Assembly: GCF_040567655.1 (NCBI RefSeq)
Contig: NZ_JBEXAC010000001.1
Location: 2,728,001 to 2,792,000 of the forward strand
DNA length: 64,000 nucleotides
Reading direction: 5' to 3'
Source: Chitinophaga sp. H8
GTDB lineage: Bacteria; Bacteroidota; Bacteroidia; Chitinophagales; Chitinophagaceae
The translations under genes were made by a program, and so were the position numbers. The number at the start of each line of letters is the position of its first letter. The first letter of the stretch is position 1. Positions 26,154 to 36,400 of the stretch are shown one piece after another. A model generated the notes under the pieces. It had not been told where the DNA came from. It saw only the letters and a program-made list of their open reading frames with translations, and made no database searches.

Positions 26154-27914
26154 TCAGCTTTTACTCTCTCCGCTTAACAGCTTGTCAACTGCATTCCGGA
26201 AGGATCCTGCCCGGGTTACTTCTCCGGCACTCACAAAAAATATCTCATCTGCATTCTCAATGGTGTTGAGCCGGTGTGCAATGATCACACGGGTAGTTGT
26301 GGGTGGCAATTTCTCCAATATTTCGCTGAGCAGTTGTTCTGTTACCGTATCAATATTAGCGGTTGCTTCATCCAGGATCAGCAGGTCGGGTTTTCGCAGT
26401 ACCGCCCGCATGAAAGCAATCAGTTGTTTTTGCCCAAGGCTTACTCCATCTCCACCCGACAGCACTTTTGTATCAAGCCCGTTATCAAAAATGGCCAGCA
26501 ATTTTTCCAGGTTAGCTTCCTTAATCACCTGCTCCAGTTGTTCATTGCTATTATGCTGATACAGTGCATTCCCATACAGGATATTTTCCTTAACAGTGCC
26601 TGTAAACAAAAAAGGTTCCTGTAGTATAAAACCAATCCTACGGGTACGTTCTGCATCATCATAAGAGCGGATATCTTTTCCATTCAGCAACACGATCCCT
26701 TTAGACGGATCATACAAACGGGCAATCAGGGAGGCGGTAGTGGTTTTGCCACCACCTGTGGGGCCTACCAGTGCATAGGTTTTACCTTGTTCCAGGCTAA
26801 AGTTGATGTTATGCAGGATTTCCCTACCCTCAGGATAAGCAAAATGTACATTTTTGAAAGTAAGTAGCGCCGCATCCTGTATCACGTCTTTACTTGCTAT
26901 TGTGGGCAGATTGCTTTCCAGGGAAAGTATCTCCGTAATACGGTCCCATCCGGCCATTGCCACCTGGAAGTTGGTCCACAAAGTAGCCAGTTGCCTTAAA
27001 GGATTATAAAAGAAAGTAGCGTAGGACAGATAGCTCACCAGCAGCCCAATTGAGAACTGCCCTTCCGCAATCAGGTAAATCCCGTAGGCTAATACCATTA
27101 GTTGTGCCAGCCCTGCACACAGTCCATAAAAAGGCAGGAAAACATTGTTAGCCAGTCCTGCCCAGATAGCGGTAGCATAGTTATGTTCATTAGCTGTATT
27201 AAAACGTGTCCTGAAATAATCCCGGCGATTAAAGGCAACAATCACTTTAAAATTGCCCAGACTTTCCTGTATCTCTGCACTCATGCCACCAAAAGCTTTC
27301 AGGCTCACCGCATTTTTTCTTTTTATCCAGGGGGATAATATCCTGGTAAAAACCAATATGGACAATGCCGGTAATAAAGTAGCCACCCCCAGTTTAAAAT
27401 TGATGACCAACAGGAAAATCCCTGCTCCTATCATCGTAATGATACTACCTGCAAATTGCATCAGTGATTGGGAAAAAAACTGGTTCAATTTGTCCGTATC
27501 ATTATTCACACGGGAAATCAGGTCTCCTGCTTTATTCTGATTAAAGAATGCTACCGGGAGTTGTTGTATTTTATTGAAGACCGCATTACGCAAGGTAAAA
27601 AGCGTGCGTTGTCCTACACTTCCCATTAGTTTTGTTTGCAGGTAGCTGGTCCCTAATGCTACCAGATACATGACCAGTAAGATACCGGAGAACACGAGAA
27701 CACCATGATATTGTTTTTGCACCACATAGGTATCAATAGTGTACCCTACCAGGAAAGGCGCCAACAGGCTAAGTCCGGAGTTAATCAAAATAGCAGACAA
27801 TGCCAGCATGAGATGCTTTTTCTCATGCGATATCAGTTGCAACAGGTTCCTGAATGCAGCGTAGTTAGATATTTTCTGCTCCTGCCCGGCAAATTTATTA
27901 AGATTGTAATTCAT
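26154..27914 (-). CDS. ABC exporter half-transporter carrying the catalytic ATP site
   Basis: 586 residues from ATG 27914; frames further upstream would add 26 poor residues. Six transmembrane helices (about 30-310) precede the nucleotide-binding domain: Walker A G-P-T-G-G-G-K-T, Walker B L-L-I-L-D-E-A-T-A with the catalytic Glu, and a switch His in I-I-A-H-R. The signature motif is degenerate (G-V-S-L-G-Q rather than L-S-G-G-Q). The other subunit (27898-29640) has the opposite pattern, so they should form a heterodimer with one active and one degenerate site, as in LmrCD or TM287/288. The start overlaps the partner's stop by 17 bp in another frame, suggesting coupled translation. The cargo is not predictable; multidrug or lipid export is the family norm. 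Confidence 0.93.
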   Translation of the reverse strand: MNYNLNKFAGQEQKISNYAAFRNLLQLISHEKKHLMLALSAILINSGLSLLAPFLVGYTIDTYVVQKQYHGVLVFSGILLVMYLVALGTSYLQTKLMGSVGQRTLFTLRNAVFNKIQQLPVAFFNQNKAGDLISRVNNDTDKLNQFFSQSLMQFAGSIITMIGAGIFLLVINFKLGVATLLPALSILVFTRILSPWIKRKNAVSLKAFGGMSAEIQESLGNFKVIVAFNRRDYFRTRFNTANEHNYATAIWAGLANNVFLPFYGLCAGLAQLMVLAYGIYLIAEGQFSIGLLVSYLSYATFFYNPLRQLATLWTNFQVAMAGWDRITEILSLESNLPTIASKDVIQDAALLTFKNVHFAYPEGREILHNINFSLEQGKTYALVGPTGGGKTTTASLIARLYDPSKGIVLLNGKDIRSYDDAERTRRIGFILQEPFLFTGTVKENILYGNALYQHNSNEQLEQVIKEANLEKLLAIFDNGLDTKVLSGGDGVSLGQKQLIAFMRAVLRKPDLLILDEATANIDTVTEQLLSEILEKLPPTTTRVIIAHRLNTIENADEIFFVSAGEVTRAGSFRNAVDKLLSGESKS

Positions 27915-29640
27915 AATTGCTGGTGCTTTGCTGTGAATTAAATATCTGCACATATTCAGGGCTGGCCTGCAGTAACTCCTGATGTGTACCACTTGCGATG
28001 ATCTCTCCTTCCATCAACAGGATGATCTGATCATAGTGTTCCACCGACGCAATTTTTTGCGTAACGGAAAGCAGGGTTAATCCCGGGTAATGCTGTTGAA
28101 CATTTGCCAGGATTTTACTTTCTGTGTTGTTGTCCACCCGGGCGGTGAAGTCATCCAGTAGCAGGATTCTGGGATTGATCGCCAAAGCACGAGCCAGCAT
28201 GATGCGTTGTTTCTGTCCGCCCGACAGGCTGTTGCCCCGTTCAGCCACCAGCGTATCTGCTTTATCCGGCAGTCTATCAATAAAAGGTTTCAGCTCTGCT
28301 GTAACGATCGCTTTTTCCAGCAATGCATCCGTCACGGTATCACTGAAGGCAATATTCTCCCGGATACTCATATTAAAAATGATACTATCCTGGAAAACAA
28401 ACCCTATCTGACTATAAAAGGAATCCTGTTTGTAATCTGTTACCGGCCGGCCATCTATTTCAATCACACCGGAAGTGGGTTTCGTTAGTCCCATCAGCAG
28501 GTACAGCAGCTGTGTTTTTCCCGCCGCCGTTGGGCCAATTACAGCTATTTTTGAACCAGCCTTAATAGAAAAGGAGATGTTCTTTAATGCTGGCTTTTGC
28601 TCATACATTACCGTTACATCTCTGAACTGTATATCACCCTGTAAAGGAGCTGAAACGGTACCTGTTTCAGGCACATCTGGCATATTGATCACCGTGCTGA
28701 TACGCTGAAAAGAAGCAGTAGCCTGAGCGATGATATTACTCATGAATCCAATAACCAGGACTGGAAATATCAGCAGGGATAAATAACTGTTAAAGGCCGC
28801 AAAATCACCCAGGCTCATTGTGCCCATAATTACAAAATGGCCTCCTAAAGCCAGAATCACTAACCCGGTGATATTGGCCGTAAAAAAGATCACCGGAATA
28901 AGGCCTGCAAATAATTTCAGGATGGACAGTCCAAAATCCAATGCTTTTGTATTAGCTTCCAGGAACTTTACAGATTCCAGTTGTTGGGAGTTGATGACCC
29001 GTATCAACGCTGCCCCCAGAATACTCTCATTGATCACCTTATTCAGCCAGTCCATTATTTCCCGGCTTTTGATGAACAATGCCCGTACTTTATTGAGCAC
29101 TACATAAAAGGTGATTCCCATTACCGGGATAGCTGCAATTACAGCTAAGGCCAGCTTCCAGTTGATCGTAAGCAATAATATACTGGCACCGATGATAATA
29201 AATGCGGAAGACACCAATGATACGATCGCCTGTGATACAAATAATTTGATCGCATCCACGTCAGCAGTAAGATTGGTGAGCAACCGGGCCGGATTAGCCT
29301 CTCCTATCCAGGAAAAGTTTTGCCGGGAAATTTTTTCCGCGATCCTGGTACGCAGGTCTCTCGCCACACGCTCCGAAACATATACCTGTATAACATTCTG
29401 TAAATAGGTAAAGATCAATATTATGAATACGGCAATGGAAAACCGGATAATCACGGGCTTATAAGCAAACTTACCGCTGCTGAAGGCATCAATACCATTA
29501 CCAATGATCTTGGGTAACCATAAGTTAAGCCCGTTACTGAATAGTGCAAATAACACCAGTAAAAACACCAGCTTGCCATATGGCTTGAGCAAACTGAAAA
29601 GTCCTGGTGGTTGTTTTTTACTTACCGGTTGTGATTTCAT
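27898..29640 (-). CDS. ABC exporter half-transporter with degenerate ATP site
   Basis: 580 residues with six transmembrane helices (about 25-320) and a nucleotide-binding domain: Walker A G-P-T-A-A-G-K-T near 366, a canonical signature L-S-G-G-Q-K-Q-R near 472, but Walker B reads L-L-L-D-D-F-T-A (Asp replacing the catalytic Glu) and the switch residue is Gln (S-V-T-Q-K) instead of His. This is the hallmark of the non-hydrolysing half of heterodimeric exporters. It supplies the good signature motif to the partner's catalytic Walker A/B. It is upstream of that partner and 30 bp downstream of the TPR-like gene, all on the minus strand. Inner membrane. Confidence 0.93.
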   Translation of the reverse strand: MKSQPVSKKQPPGLFSLLKPYGKLVFLLVLFALFSNGLNLWLPKIIGNGIDAFSSGKFAYKPVIIRFSIAVFIILIFTYLQNVIQVYVSERVARDLRTRIAEKISRQNFSWIGEANPARLLTNLTADVDAIKLFVSQAIVSLVSSAFIIIGASILLLTINWKLALAVIAAIPVMGITFYVVLNKVRALFIKSREIMDWLNKVINESILGAALIRVINSQQLESVKFLEANTKALDFGLSILKLFAGLIPVIFFTANITGLVILALGGHFVIMGTMSLGDFAAFNSYLSLLIFPVLVIGFMSNIIAQATASFQRISTVINMPDVPETGTVSAPLQGDIQFRDVTVMYEQKPALKNISFSIKAGSKIAVIGPTAAGKTQLLYLLMGLTKPTSGVIEIDGRPVTDYKQDSFYSQIGFVFQDSIIFNMSIRENIAFSDTVTDALLEKAIVTAELKPFIDRLPDKADTLVAERGNSLSGGQKQRIMLARALAINPRILLLDDFTARVDNNTESKILANVQQHYPGLTLLSVTQKIASVEHYDQIILLMEGEIIASGTHQELLQASPEYVQIFNSQQSTSNYELQS

Positions 29641-29670
29641 CTGGTTTTGAGTAAGAATAACGGGACAGCA

Positions 29671-30636
29671 TTATAATTTTACGCTTTCCCGGAGAAAATT
29701 AAAATACTTTTCGTCTTCACTTTCAAACAGGCCTTTTCCTTCCAGCATATATGCCCTTACAAGAAATTCTTTGGCATTTTCTATATCATTTATTTCAAAG
29801 CAGCTTTCCCCCAGGCGCAACATCACAAAAGCATTGGTGTAACCATTCTCTGCTATATTACTTTTGGCTTCAAAAAAATGCGCTGCTGCTTTCTTAAAAT
29901 CACCAAGCAGAAAATAAGCATCCCCTATAGAGCTATGTAACCAAAGACTTTGACTATAACTATTTTGCGGTTCGGGTATCAGGTCGAAGGCTTTTCCCCA
30001 TGTTTTAATAGCTTGCTTATATTCGTCTTCATCAAACAGCTCACTGCCCGCTTCACAAATTTCATCGATTTTTTCCAATACAGTATCTGATAGCTCACCT
30101 ACCGCAGCCGTATCAGCTTCCTTTTTGGCCCACACTTCCAACAGATCCAACGCTTCAAACTCGCGGGTTATTACTTCCTCATCCTTTATTTTGCCGGTTG
30201 CAATATCCAGGTATAAAACGGGTTTATCTGAAAAATCACGCCTGGTGCCTAACTCCAAAGCTTTCTGGAAATATGCTTTTGCCGCCGCAGGTTTTTCCAG
30301 GAAGAGCAACGTTTCGCCCATCAGCAGATAAGGTGTTACCACATATATTTTGTACCCACTACCTTCGATATCTGCGATCCACTGTCCCAGCAATAGGCTT
30401 GCTTCCTCATGTTTCAGGGCAAAATTCAGGATATAGATGTAGTCAGACAAAATCGTGTCGGAACAACTGGTATTGAACTTCGGTTCCGGAAGCAAATCCC
30501 AGGCAGATTTAATGGTTACAACGGCCTGGTGAATATGATTGGGGAGATAGTCAAGCGCGGCCCCCTGCAGGTCAAACGTTCTGGATTCCAACGCTGCAGG
30601 CAAGGGCACGGCCTTCCTGATATCATTTTTTGCCAT
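29671..30636 (-). CDS. TPR-like cytosolic protein
   Basis: 321 residues, no signal peptide or membrane segment. Helical hairpins with TPR-like spacing are visible: A-K-A-Y-F-Q-K-A-L-E-L-G near 140-151, Y-K-Q-A-I-K-T-W-G-K-A-F-D-L-I-P near 206-221, A-Y-F-L-L-G-D-F-K-K-A-A-A-H-F-F-E-A-K, and A-K-E-F-L-V-R-A-Y-M. The composition is acidic. I do not recognise a specific family. The gene stops 30 bp before the ABC exporter pair on the same strand, so co-expression is likely and it may be a regulator or adaptor of that exporter, but nothing in the sequence proves it. Confidence 0.83.
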   Translation of the reverse strand: MAKNDIRKAVPLPAALESRTFDLQGAALDYLPNHIHQAVVTIKSAWDLLPEPKFNTSCSDTILSDYIYILNFALKHEEASLLLGQWIADIEGSGYKIYVVTPYLLMGETLLFLEKPAAAKAYFQKALELGTRRDFSDKPVLYLDIATGKIKDEEVITREFEALDLLEVWAKKEADTAAVGELSDTVLEKIDEICEAGSELFDEDEYKQAIKTWGKAFDLIPEPQNSYSQSLWLHSSIGDAYFLLGDFKKAAAHFFEAKSNIAENGYTNAFVMLRLGESCFEINDIENAKEFLVRAYMLEGKGLFESEDEKYFNFLRESVKL

Positions 30637-30800
30637 CTTTTGTTATTTAATCTTTACGGTTTCCGCTATGCCTGCCGGAGTGCATTTAATTATATGCTGG
30701 TCATACGATGAACGCATGAAAATAATTATTTTTTTGATGATTGCGAAAATCCGCTACAGGCATGTAGTACTTCTACTACACAAACATATAGGGAAAACAC

Positions 30801-30808
30801 TAGTTTTG
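30801..30808 (+). promoter_or_regulatory. -7 element for the lone receiver gene
   Basis: TAGTTTTG, a full match to TAnnTTTG, 26 bp before the start codon. No -33 TTG at the usual distance was seen. Confidence 0.45.
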
Positions 30809-30834
30809 CCTACCGAATAGCATCCCATATATCT

Positions 30835-31209
30835 ATGAAGTCAATCCTTATTGCGGAAGGTCATCCTATTGTGCGTTTAGGTGTCTCTAGCATAATTCAG
30901 CACTTATTAGATCCGGTTAATATAGTTGAAGCGGATGACCTGAACCAGGTAGTCAGGCAATTAGCCCAAACCAGGTTTGAACTGCTTATATTGGACATTA
31001 ATATTCCCGGAGGTAATAATCTGCAAATGATAAAGACCATCCGGCTTTGTCAACCCGGTATTAAGATTCTTATTTTTTCTGCTCAGGATCAACTGCGCTA
31101 TGGACTCAATTATTTACAGGCAGGCGCCAATGGCTACCTTGGGAAAAATGCTTCGGGAAAAGAAATAGAAAATGCTATCAATACCTTACTTAATAGTCCA
31201 GCCAAATAA
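30835..31209 (+). CDS. Stand-alone receiver domain protein
   Basis: 124 residues, a single CheY-like domain of NarL/FixJ flavour (H-P-I-V-R-L-G-V, then L-L-I-L-D-I-N-I-P-G-G and G-A-N-G-Y-L-G-K) that stops where a LuxR-type HTH would normally begin. The phospho-acceptor Asp is present (D-I-N-I-P). The acidic pair near the N-terminus, usually D-D or E-D, reads E-G (I-A-E-G-H-P), so one Mg-binding acidic residue is missing and phosphorylation may be weak or absent. No HTH remnant is found in the 74 bp that follow. It precedes the sigma/FecR/SusC/SusD locus on the same strand. It may act as a phosphate sink or protein-binding switch (inference). Confidence 0.87.
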   Translation: MKSILIAEGHPIVRLGVSSIIQHLLDPVNIVEADDLNQVVRQLAQTRFELLILDINIPGGNNLQMIKTIRLCQPGIKILIFSAQDQLRYGLNYLQAGANGYLGKNASGKEIENAINTLLNSPAK

Positions 31210-31283
31210 TTCCGGGGTATTTACTATTTTTAGCGTTGATACCAACCACTTGATACACGGTCGTGGAGAAGGGATAAAAGAAT

Positions 31284-31844
31284 ATGCAAGAACTGAGCGA
31301 TATACAACTACTTCACCAGCTCCAGGAGGGGAATGAAAGTGCTTTTACTACACTTTATAAACGGTACTGGAAGTTACTATTTTCTGTAGCTGCCAATAAG
31401 CTGGATAATCTTGCTGATGCAGAAGAGCTGGTACAGGATGTTTTTTCTGATTTCTGGGATCGCAGACATTCCATTGAACTTACCAGCTCCCTACCTGCCT
31501 ACCTGGCGGTAGCTATGAAATACCGGGTCATTAATTTACAGGCCAGGCAAAAAAGAGCCCGGGCCTATACGGCTTATGCCAGGGAAAACCTATCCCCGGA
31601 AGATCACTCTACCGAGCAATGGCTTAGTTTTGAAGAACTAAAAGACCAGCTGTCCAACCTTGTAGCCCGCCTGCCCGACCGTTGCAGACTAACCTATCAG
31701 CTTAGCCGCGAACAAGGACTTTCCCAAAAGGAAATTGCGCGCCAGATGGATATTTCCGAAAAAGCAGTAGAACATAACCTCTCCAGAGCCATTAAATCGC
31801 TGAAAACGGCGCTGAAACACTTATCCTCTTTTTTTAGCTTTTAG
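31284..31844 (+). CDS. ECF RNA polymerase sigma-70 factor (FecI-like)
   Basis: 186 residues with sigma region 2 (A-F-T-T-L-Y-K-R-Y-W-K-L-L-F and A-E-E-L-V-Q-D-V-F-S-D-F-W-D-R-R, about 18-65) and region 4 (L-P-D-R-C-R-L-T-Y-Q-L-S-R-E-Q-G-L-S-Q-K-E-I-A and I-S-E-K-A-V-E-H-N-L-S-R, about 125-175). It is the classical activator of a SusC/SusD locus, held by the FecR protein encoded 72 bp downstream. The gene order sigma-FecR-SusC-SusD matches the trans-envelope signalling scheme, in which the SusC protein's N-terminal STN domain reports substrate binding. No clear -7 element was found upstream. Confidence 0.95.
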   Translation: MQELSDIQLLHQLQEGNESAFTTLYKRYWKLLFSVAANKLDNLADAEELVQDVFSDFWDRRHSIELTSSLPAYLAVAMKYRVINLQARQKRARAYTAYARENLSPEDHSTEQWLSFEELKDQLSNLVARLPDRCRLTYQLSREQGLSQKEIARQMDISEKAVEHNLSRAIKSLKTALKHLSSFFSF

Positions 31845-31916
31845 CTAAAATCTTTTTCCCCTCATATGGGGATTCGTCTTTCCCGATTGACCTATTATAA
31901 AGACGATGCTTTTATT

Positions 31917-33083
31917 ATGAACCAGGAAGAAGCAAAACACCGGTATGAGGTGCTGGCCGAAAAATGGCTGAAAGGCACTATTACCCCGGAAGAAGCCAGA
32001 GAATATGCTGATTGGTACAATACCAGCCAGGATGCCCCTGTTGATATTCCGGCATCATTTGCGGCAAGTGAGGCGGCACATGAACAACGGATGCTCCGGC
32101 AAATGGAAGAGCGGATAGGCATGCATACCCCAATAGTACCCCTGGTGCAGAAATACCGGCGCTTATGGTGGGGAGCAGCCGCCCTCCTCGTTCTCGCGGC
32201 AGGTAGTTACTTCTGGCTCCAACAACAGGCAGCACCGGCAACTGCCCCTGGAAATGATGAGATAGCTTTACAATATGATGTACCTCCCGGCACAAATAAA
32301 GCAGTACTCACCCTTAGCAATGGCCGGCAGATTATATTAGATAGTGCGGCCAATGGTACCCTTGCCTTACAAGGCAATGCCAGTATTGTAAAACAGGACG
32401 ATGGCTCCCTGACCTACCTGGATACTCCCGGCAACAATACCCATGAAGTGTTATATAATACCATGTCTATCCCTAAAGGAGGGCAATACCAGCTTACACT
32501 GCCTGATGGCTCTCGGGTATGGCTCAATGCAGCCAGTACACTGAAATACCCTACCTCCTTTACCGGTAAAGAAAGAAGTGTGGAATTAACCGGTGAAGGA
32601 TACTTTGAAATAGCACCGGACGCCCATCAACCATTTCTCGTAAAAGCCGGCAGTTTGCAGGTAAAGGTACTGGGAACCAGCTTTAATGTGATGGCTTATG
32701 CGGATGAAAAGAGTATTAATACCACCCTTCTTTCGGGTGCTGTAAAAGTTTTACAGGGTACCCAGGAAAAAACACTTACTCCCGGACAACAGGCTACAGT
32801 AGACAATCAAACCGGGCTGGTAACCATCAATGAAACGGAGGCAGAACAGGCGATTGCCTGGAAAGACGGCATGTTCCGGTTTTCCAGCAGTAATATGGCC
32901 ATGGTGCTGCGCCAGGTATCCAGGTGGTATGACATAGAGGTCGTTTATCAGGGTAAAGTACCACAAGGCCATATCACCGGTAAGGTTCCACGTAGTATGA
33001 AGCTTTCGGGAGTGCTGCGCGTATTGGAACTCAGTGGTGTGCATTGCAAACTGGAAAAGAACAAGCTTATTATACTTCCTTAA
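31917..33083 (+). CDS. FecR-family anti-sigma factor
   Basis: 388 residues from ATG 31917 (M-N-Q-E-E-A-K-H-R-Y); an ATG 17 codons earlier (31866) adds a stretch with no family features. The cytoplasmic part is about 1-75, with a membrane helix at about 80-100 (W-W-G-A-A-A-L-L-V-L-A-A-G-S-Y). The periplasmic FecR domain has L-P-D-G-S-R-V-W-L-N-A-A-S-T-L-K-Y-P and G-E-G-Y-F-E-I-A-P-D-A-H-Q-P-F-L-V. The C-terminal domain ends K-L-E-K-N-K-L-I-I-L, the secretin/TonB short-N-like fold that contacts the transducer. It would sequester the sigma factor encoded just upstream and respond to the SusC protein encoded downstream. Confidence 0.95.
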   Translation: MNQEEAKHRYEVLAEKWLKGTITPEEAREYADWYNTSQDAPVDIPASFAASEAAHEQRMLRQMEERIGMHTPIVPLVQKYRRLWWGAAALLVLAAGSYFWLQQQAAPATAPGNDEIALQYDVPPGTNKAVLTLSNGRQIILDSAANGTLALQGNASIVKQDDGSLTYLDTPGNNTHEVLYNTMSIPKGGQYQLTLPDGSRVWLNAASTLKYPTSFTGKERSVELTGEGYFEIAPDAHQPFLVKAGSLQVKVLGTSFNVMAYADEKSINTTLLSGAVKVLQGTQEKTLTPGQQATVDNQTGLVTINETEAEQAIAWKDGMFRFSSSNMAMVLRQVSRWYDIEVVYQGKVPQGHITGKVPRSMKLSGVLRVLELSGVHCKLEKNKLIILP

Positions 33084-33437
33084 TATTTAATTCCACGGCC
33101 AGATATTCATTCACTTTTTAAAAGCAACCAATAACCATTTATTATTAACCAAAATGAAGTAACACTATGAAAAATGCGCCTTAAGTAAGCGTAAAAGATA
33201 ACTCATAAAAAACCAGGAGCGCTTGGAACCGCCCCTGGCATAAATGTCTGGGTTATCGCAAAACAAATATCCGACTAAAGATTATTGATTTCTCCACCCA
33301 AACACTGCAAATCTATGCAATTGGATCGTTATGTTAAAACCGTTCCTGTCATACGGTTTTTATTCACCAGACATCGCCGTACATGGCCATCAATAGCCCG
33401 TATAGGTTATTGTCCGAGTAACAAAGTTATCAGGGTT
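33084..33437. other. Leader region between FecR and SusC genes
   Basis: About 350 bases without a clear gene if the SusC start is 33438. It holds one imperfect stem-loop: CCAGG (33213-33217) and GCG pair with CGC and CCTGG (33234-33238), one mismatch, not followed by a T-run. The stretch from 33285 is open in the SusC frame and could add 51 residues. No TAnnTTTG element was found. Confidence 0.5.
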
Positions 33438-36400
33438 ATGAAACTAACCACATTACTACTGACCGCATTTTGCGTAAATGCCTCTGCAAATGTATTTGCC
33501 CAGCATATTTCCATGTCTGTGAAAAATAAGTCACTGGAAAATGTATTTGGGCTTATCGAGCAAAAATCAGGCTACACCTTTATATACCGCGATGAATGGC
33601 TCACGGGCACTAAACCTGTAGACCTGAATATTAGCCGTGGCTCTATAGAGCAGGTCTTAAAAGCCTGTCTTAAAGAACAACCGCTCTCTTACGAAATAGT
33701 AGATAAAACGGTGATACTGACACGCAAACGGCCATCTGAAAACGAGATTGCGCCATTTACTGTAGCTGAGATTACCGGAAGGATTACAGATGAAAAAGGA
33801 GCTCCGCTGTCTTATGTAAGCATTGCTATTAAAGGTACACAAAGAGGTACCTATACGGACGAGAACGGTGCGTTTAAACTGGATGCCAAAGCAGATGATG
33901 TGCTGGTGATTTCACTAATGGGCTTTACGCCCCGGGAAATAGCTGTAGGCCAGCAAGCCGTTATTAACGTAGTACTGGTACCTGCAGTCAGCGATCTGAA
34001 CCAGGTGGTAGTAGTAGGTTACGGTACACAGAAAAAAGTAAATGTAACCGGAGCCGTAGCCGCAGTAAAAGGAAGTGAAATTGCCAAATCGCCAGTTGCC
34101 AATGTAAGCAATGCCCTGGCAGGCAGGCTGCCTGGTATAAGAGCAGTGCAAAGAAGTGGGGAACCGGGTAAGGATGGCGCCGCTATTGATATCAGGGGAT
34201 TAGGTACGGCACTTATTATTGTGGATGGGGTACCGTCTACCTTTGAACAGCTGGACCCTTCAGAAATAGAAAGCATTTCTATCCTGAAGGATGCCTCTGC
34301 CGCAGTATATGGTGTACGTGCAGCTAATGGTGTGGTATTGGTGACTACCAGGCGAGGTACCGTATCCAAACCTAAAATCAGCTATAATACTTATATAGGT
34401 ATCCAAAGCAATACCCGTTACCCCCGCTATGTAAATGCCGCTGAATTTGCAGAGCTGACAGATGAATCCCAGATCAATCAGGGCCTTGCACCGGTATATG
34501 GTGCTGAAAACATCAAAAAATACCGGGAAGGGCAAAAAGGATATGAAAGTACTGACTGGTATAATGCCGCTATCCGTAAAAACAGTCCACAACAATATCA
34601 CAACCTGAACGTCAGTGGTGGTACAGAAGCTACCAAATACTTCTTCTCCCTGGGCTATTTAAACCAGGAAGGCATGTGGAAAAGCGGAGATACCCGGTTC
34701 AAGCGATACAATTTCCGCAGTAATATCAGCACAAAGATCAACAAACGGCTGACGGCCGAATTGAACCTGGGCGGACGGCTGGAAAACAGGCATTTCCCAG
34801 GTACAGAAGCAGGCGTTTTAATGGGGCAGATTCAACGCTCCTACCCTACCTACCCGATGTATGCCAATGATAATCCCGACTACCTGGCGGTAACAAACTT
34901 TAGTCAAAATGTACTGGCATCCATGAATAGTGACTATTCCGGCTACGAAACCAGTAATTACAGGAATCTGAGCGGTATTGCATCCCTTACTTATGAACTA
35001 CCTTATGTAAAAGGATTAAGTGCTAAGGGGTTATTTTCCTACCAATCAGGTACCAATAATATAAAAAGGTGGGTAAAGAAATATGACTTATATAACTATA
35101 ATGAGGCTACGAAAGCATATGAAGTAGGTTATACCGGCAATGATCCTTCCAACCTAAAACAGACCAATGAGCAGGCTGACAACAGCTTATTACAGTTTTC
35201 CCTGAATTACGAGGCCAGTTTTGCCAAAAAGCACAACGTAAAGGCGCTTTTGTTATTTGAGCGAAGCCAGATTAATGAAGGCAATTTTAATGCTTACCGG
35301 GAATTTACTTTGGACGGACTAGACCAGCTGTTTGCCGGATCCAGTACCAATAAAAACAACGACGGTAAGGCAAATGAATCTGCCTATATGGGTTATGTAG
35401 GCCGTGTAAACTATGATTACAAAAACAGGTATCTCCTGGAACTGGGATTCAGATATGATGGCTCTTACAAATTTGCACCGGATCATCGCTGGGGATTCTT
35501 CCCTACCGTATCCGCAGGCTGGAGAATAAGCGATGAGCCATTCTTCAGCAGCGCCGCCAATATGGTTAACAACCTTAAAATAAGAGGCTCCTGGGGTAAA
35601 CTGGGAGATGATAATGGTGCCACCGCATTCCAGTATATCACGGGATATACTCTCCCACAAGGCGGAAATTACATTTTTGGCAATAACATTATCAACAGCC
35701 TTGCTCCTGGTGGTACGCCTAATCTGTTGCTGACCTGGTTTAACGCCACGACTACCAATATTGGTTTTGAAGCAGGTTTTCTGCAGGACATGTTTACTGT
35801 AGAATTTGACGTATTCTTCCGGAAACGTACCGGTTTGCTGGCAACCCGGCTGCTATCCTTGCCCGGAACCTATGGTGCTACTTTACCGCAGGAAAATCTG
35901 AACAGCGACCGCACCCAGGGTTTTGAACTATCTCTGGGATACAATAAAAGAATTGGTGATATCACCCTTAATGTATCTCCCAATTTAACTTGGACCAGAA
36001 CCAAGTATGATTATATAGAGCGTGCTGGTGCAACGAATGCGGTAGACAACTGGAGAAATCTGGAGAATAATGGCAGATGGACCAACCTCTACAAGGGGTA
36101 TAAAACTGCGGGACAATTCCAGAGCCAGGAAGAAATTGCCAGTTGGGCTATACAAGACAAAAAAGGTAATACCAGCCTAAAGCCGGGCGATATTAAATAT
36201 GTGGACCTGAACAATGATGGTGTTATCGACAGCAACGACCAGACAATTATTGGACGGGGCACTACTCCTGAATTATTTTATGGTTTAAACCTCTCCGCAT
36301 CCTGGAAAGGCTTTAGCCTGACAGTATTGCTGCAAGGTGCTGCTAATTATAACATTTTGCTGGATGCTGCGCTTAAAGATCCTTTCGTCAATGGTAGTAC

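Noticed and set aside
33213..33238. A stem-loop between FecR and SusC genes as a terminator
   Set aside because: The stem has a mismatch and is not followed by a T-run on the plus strand. Mentioned only in the intergenic note.
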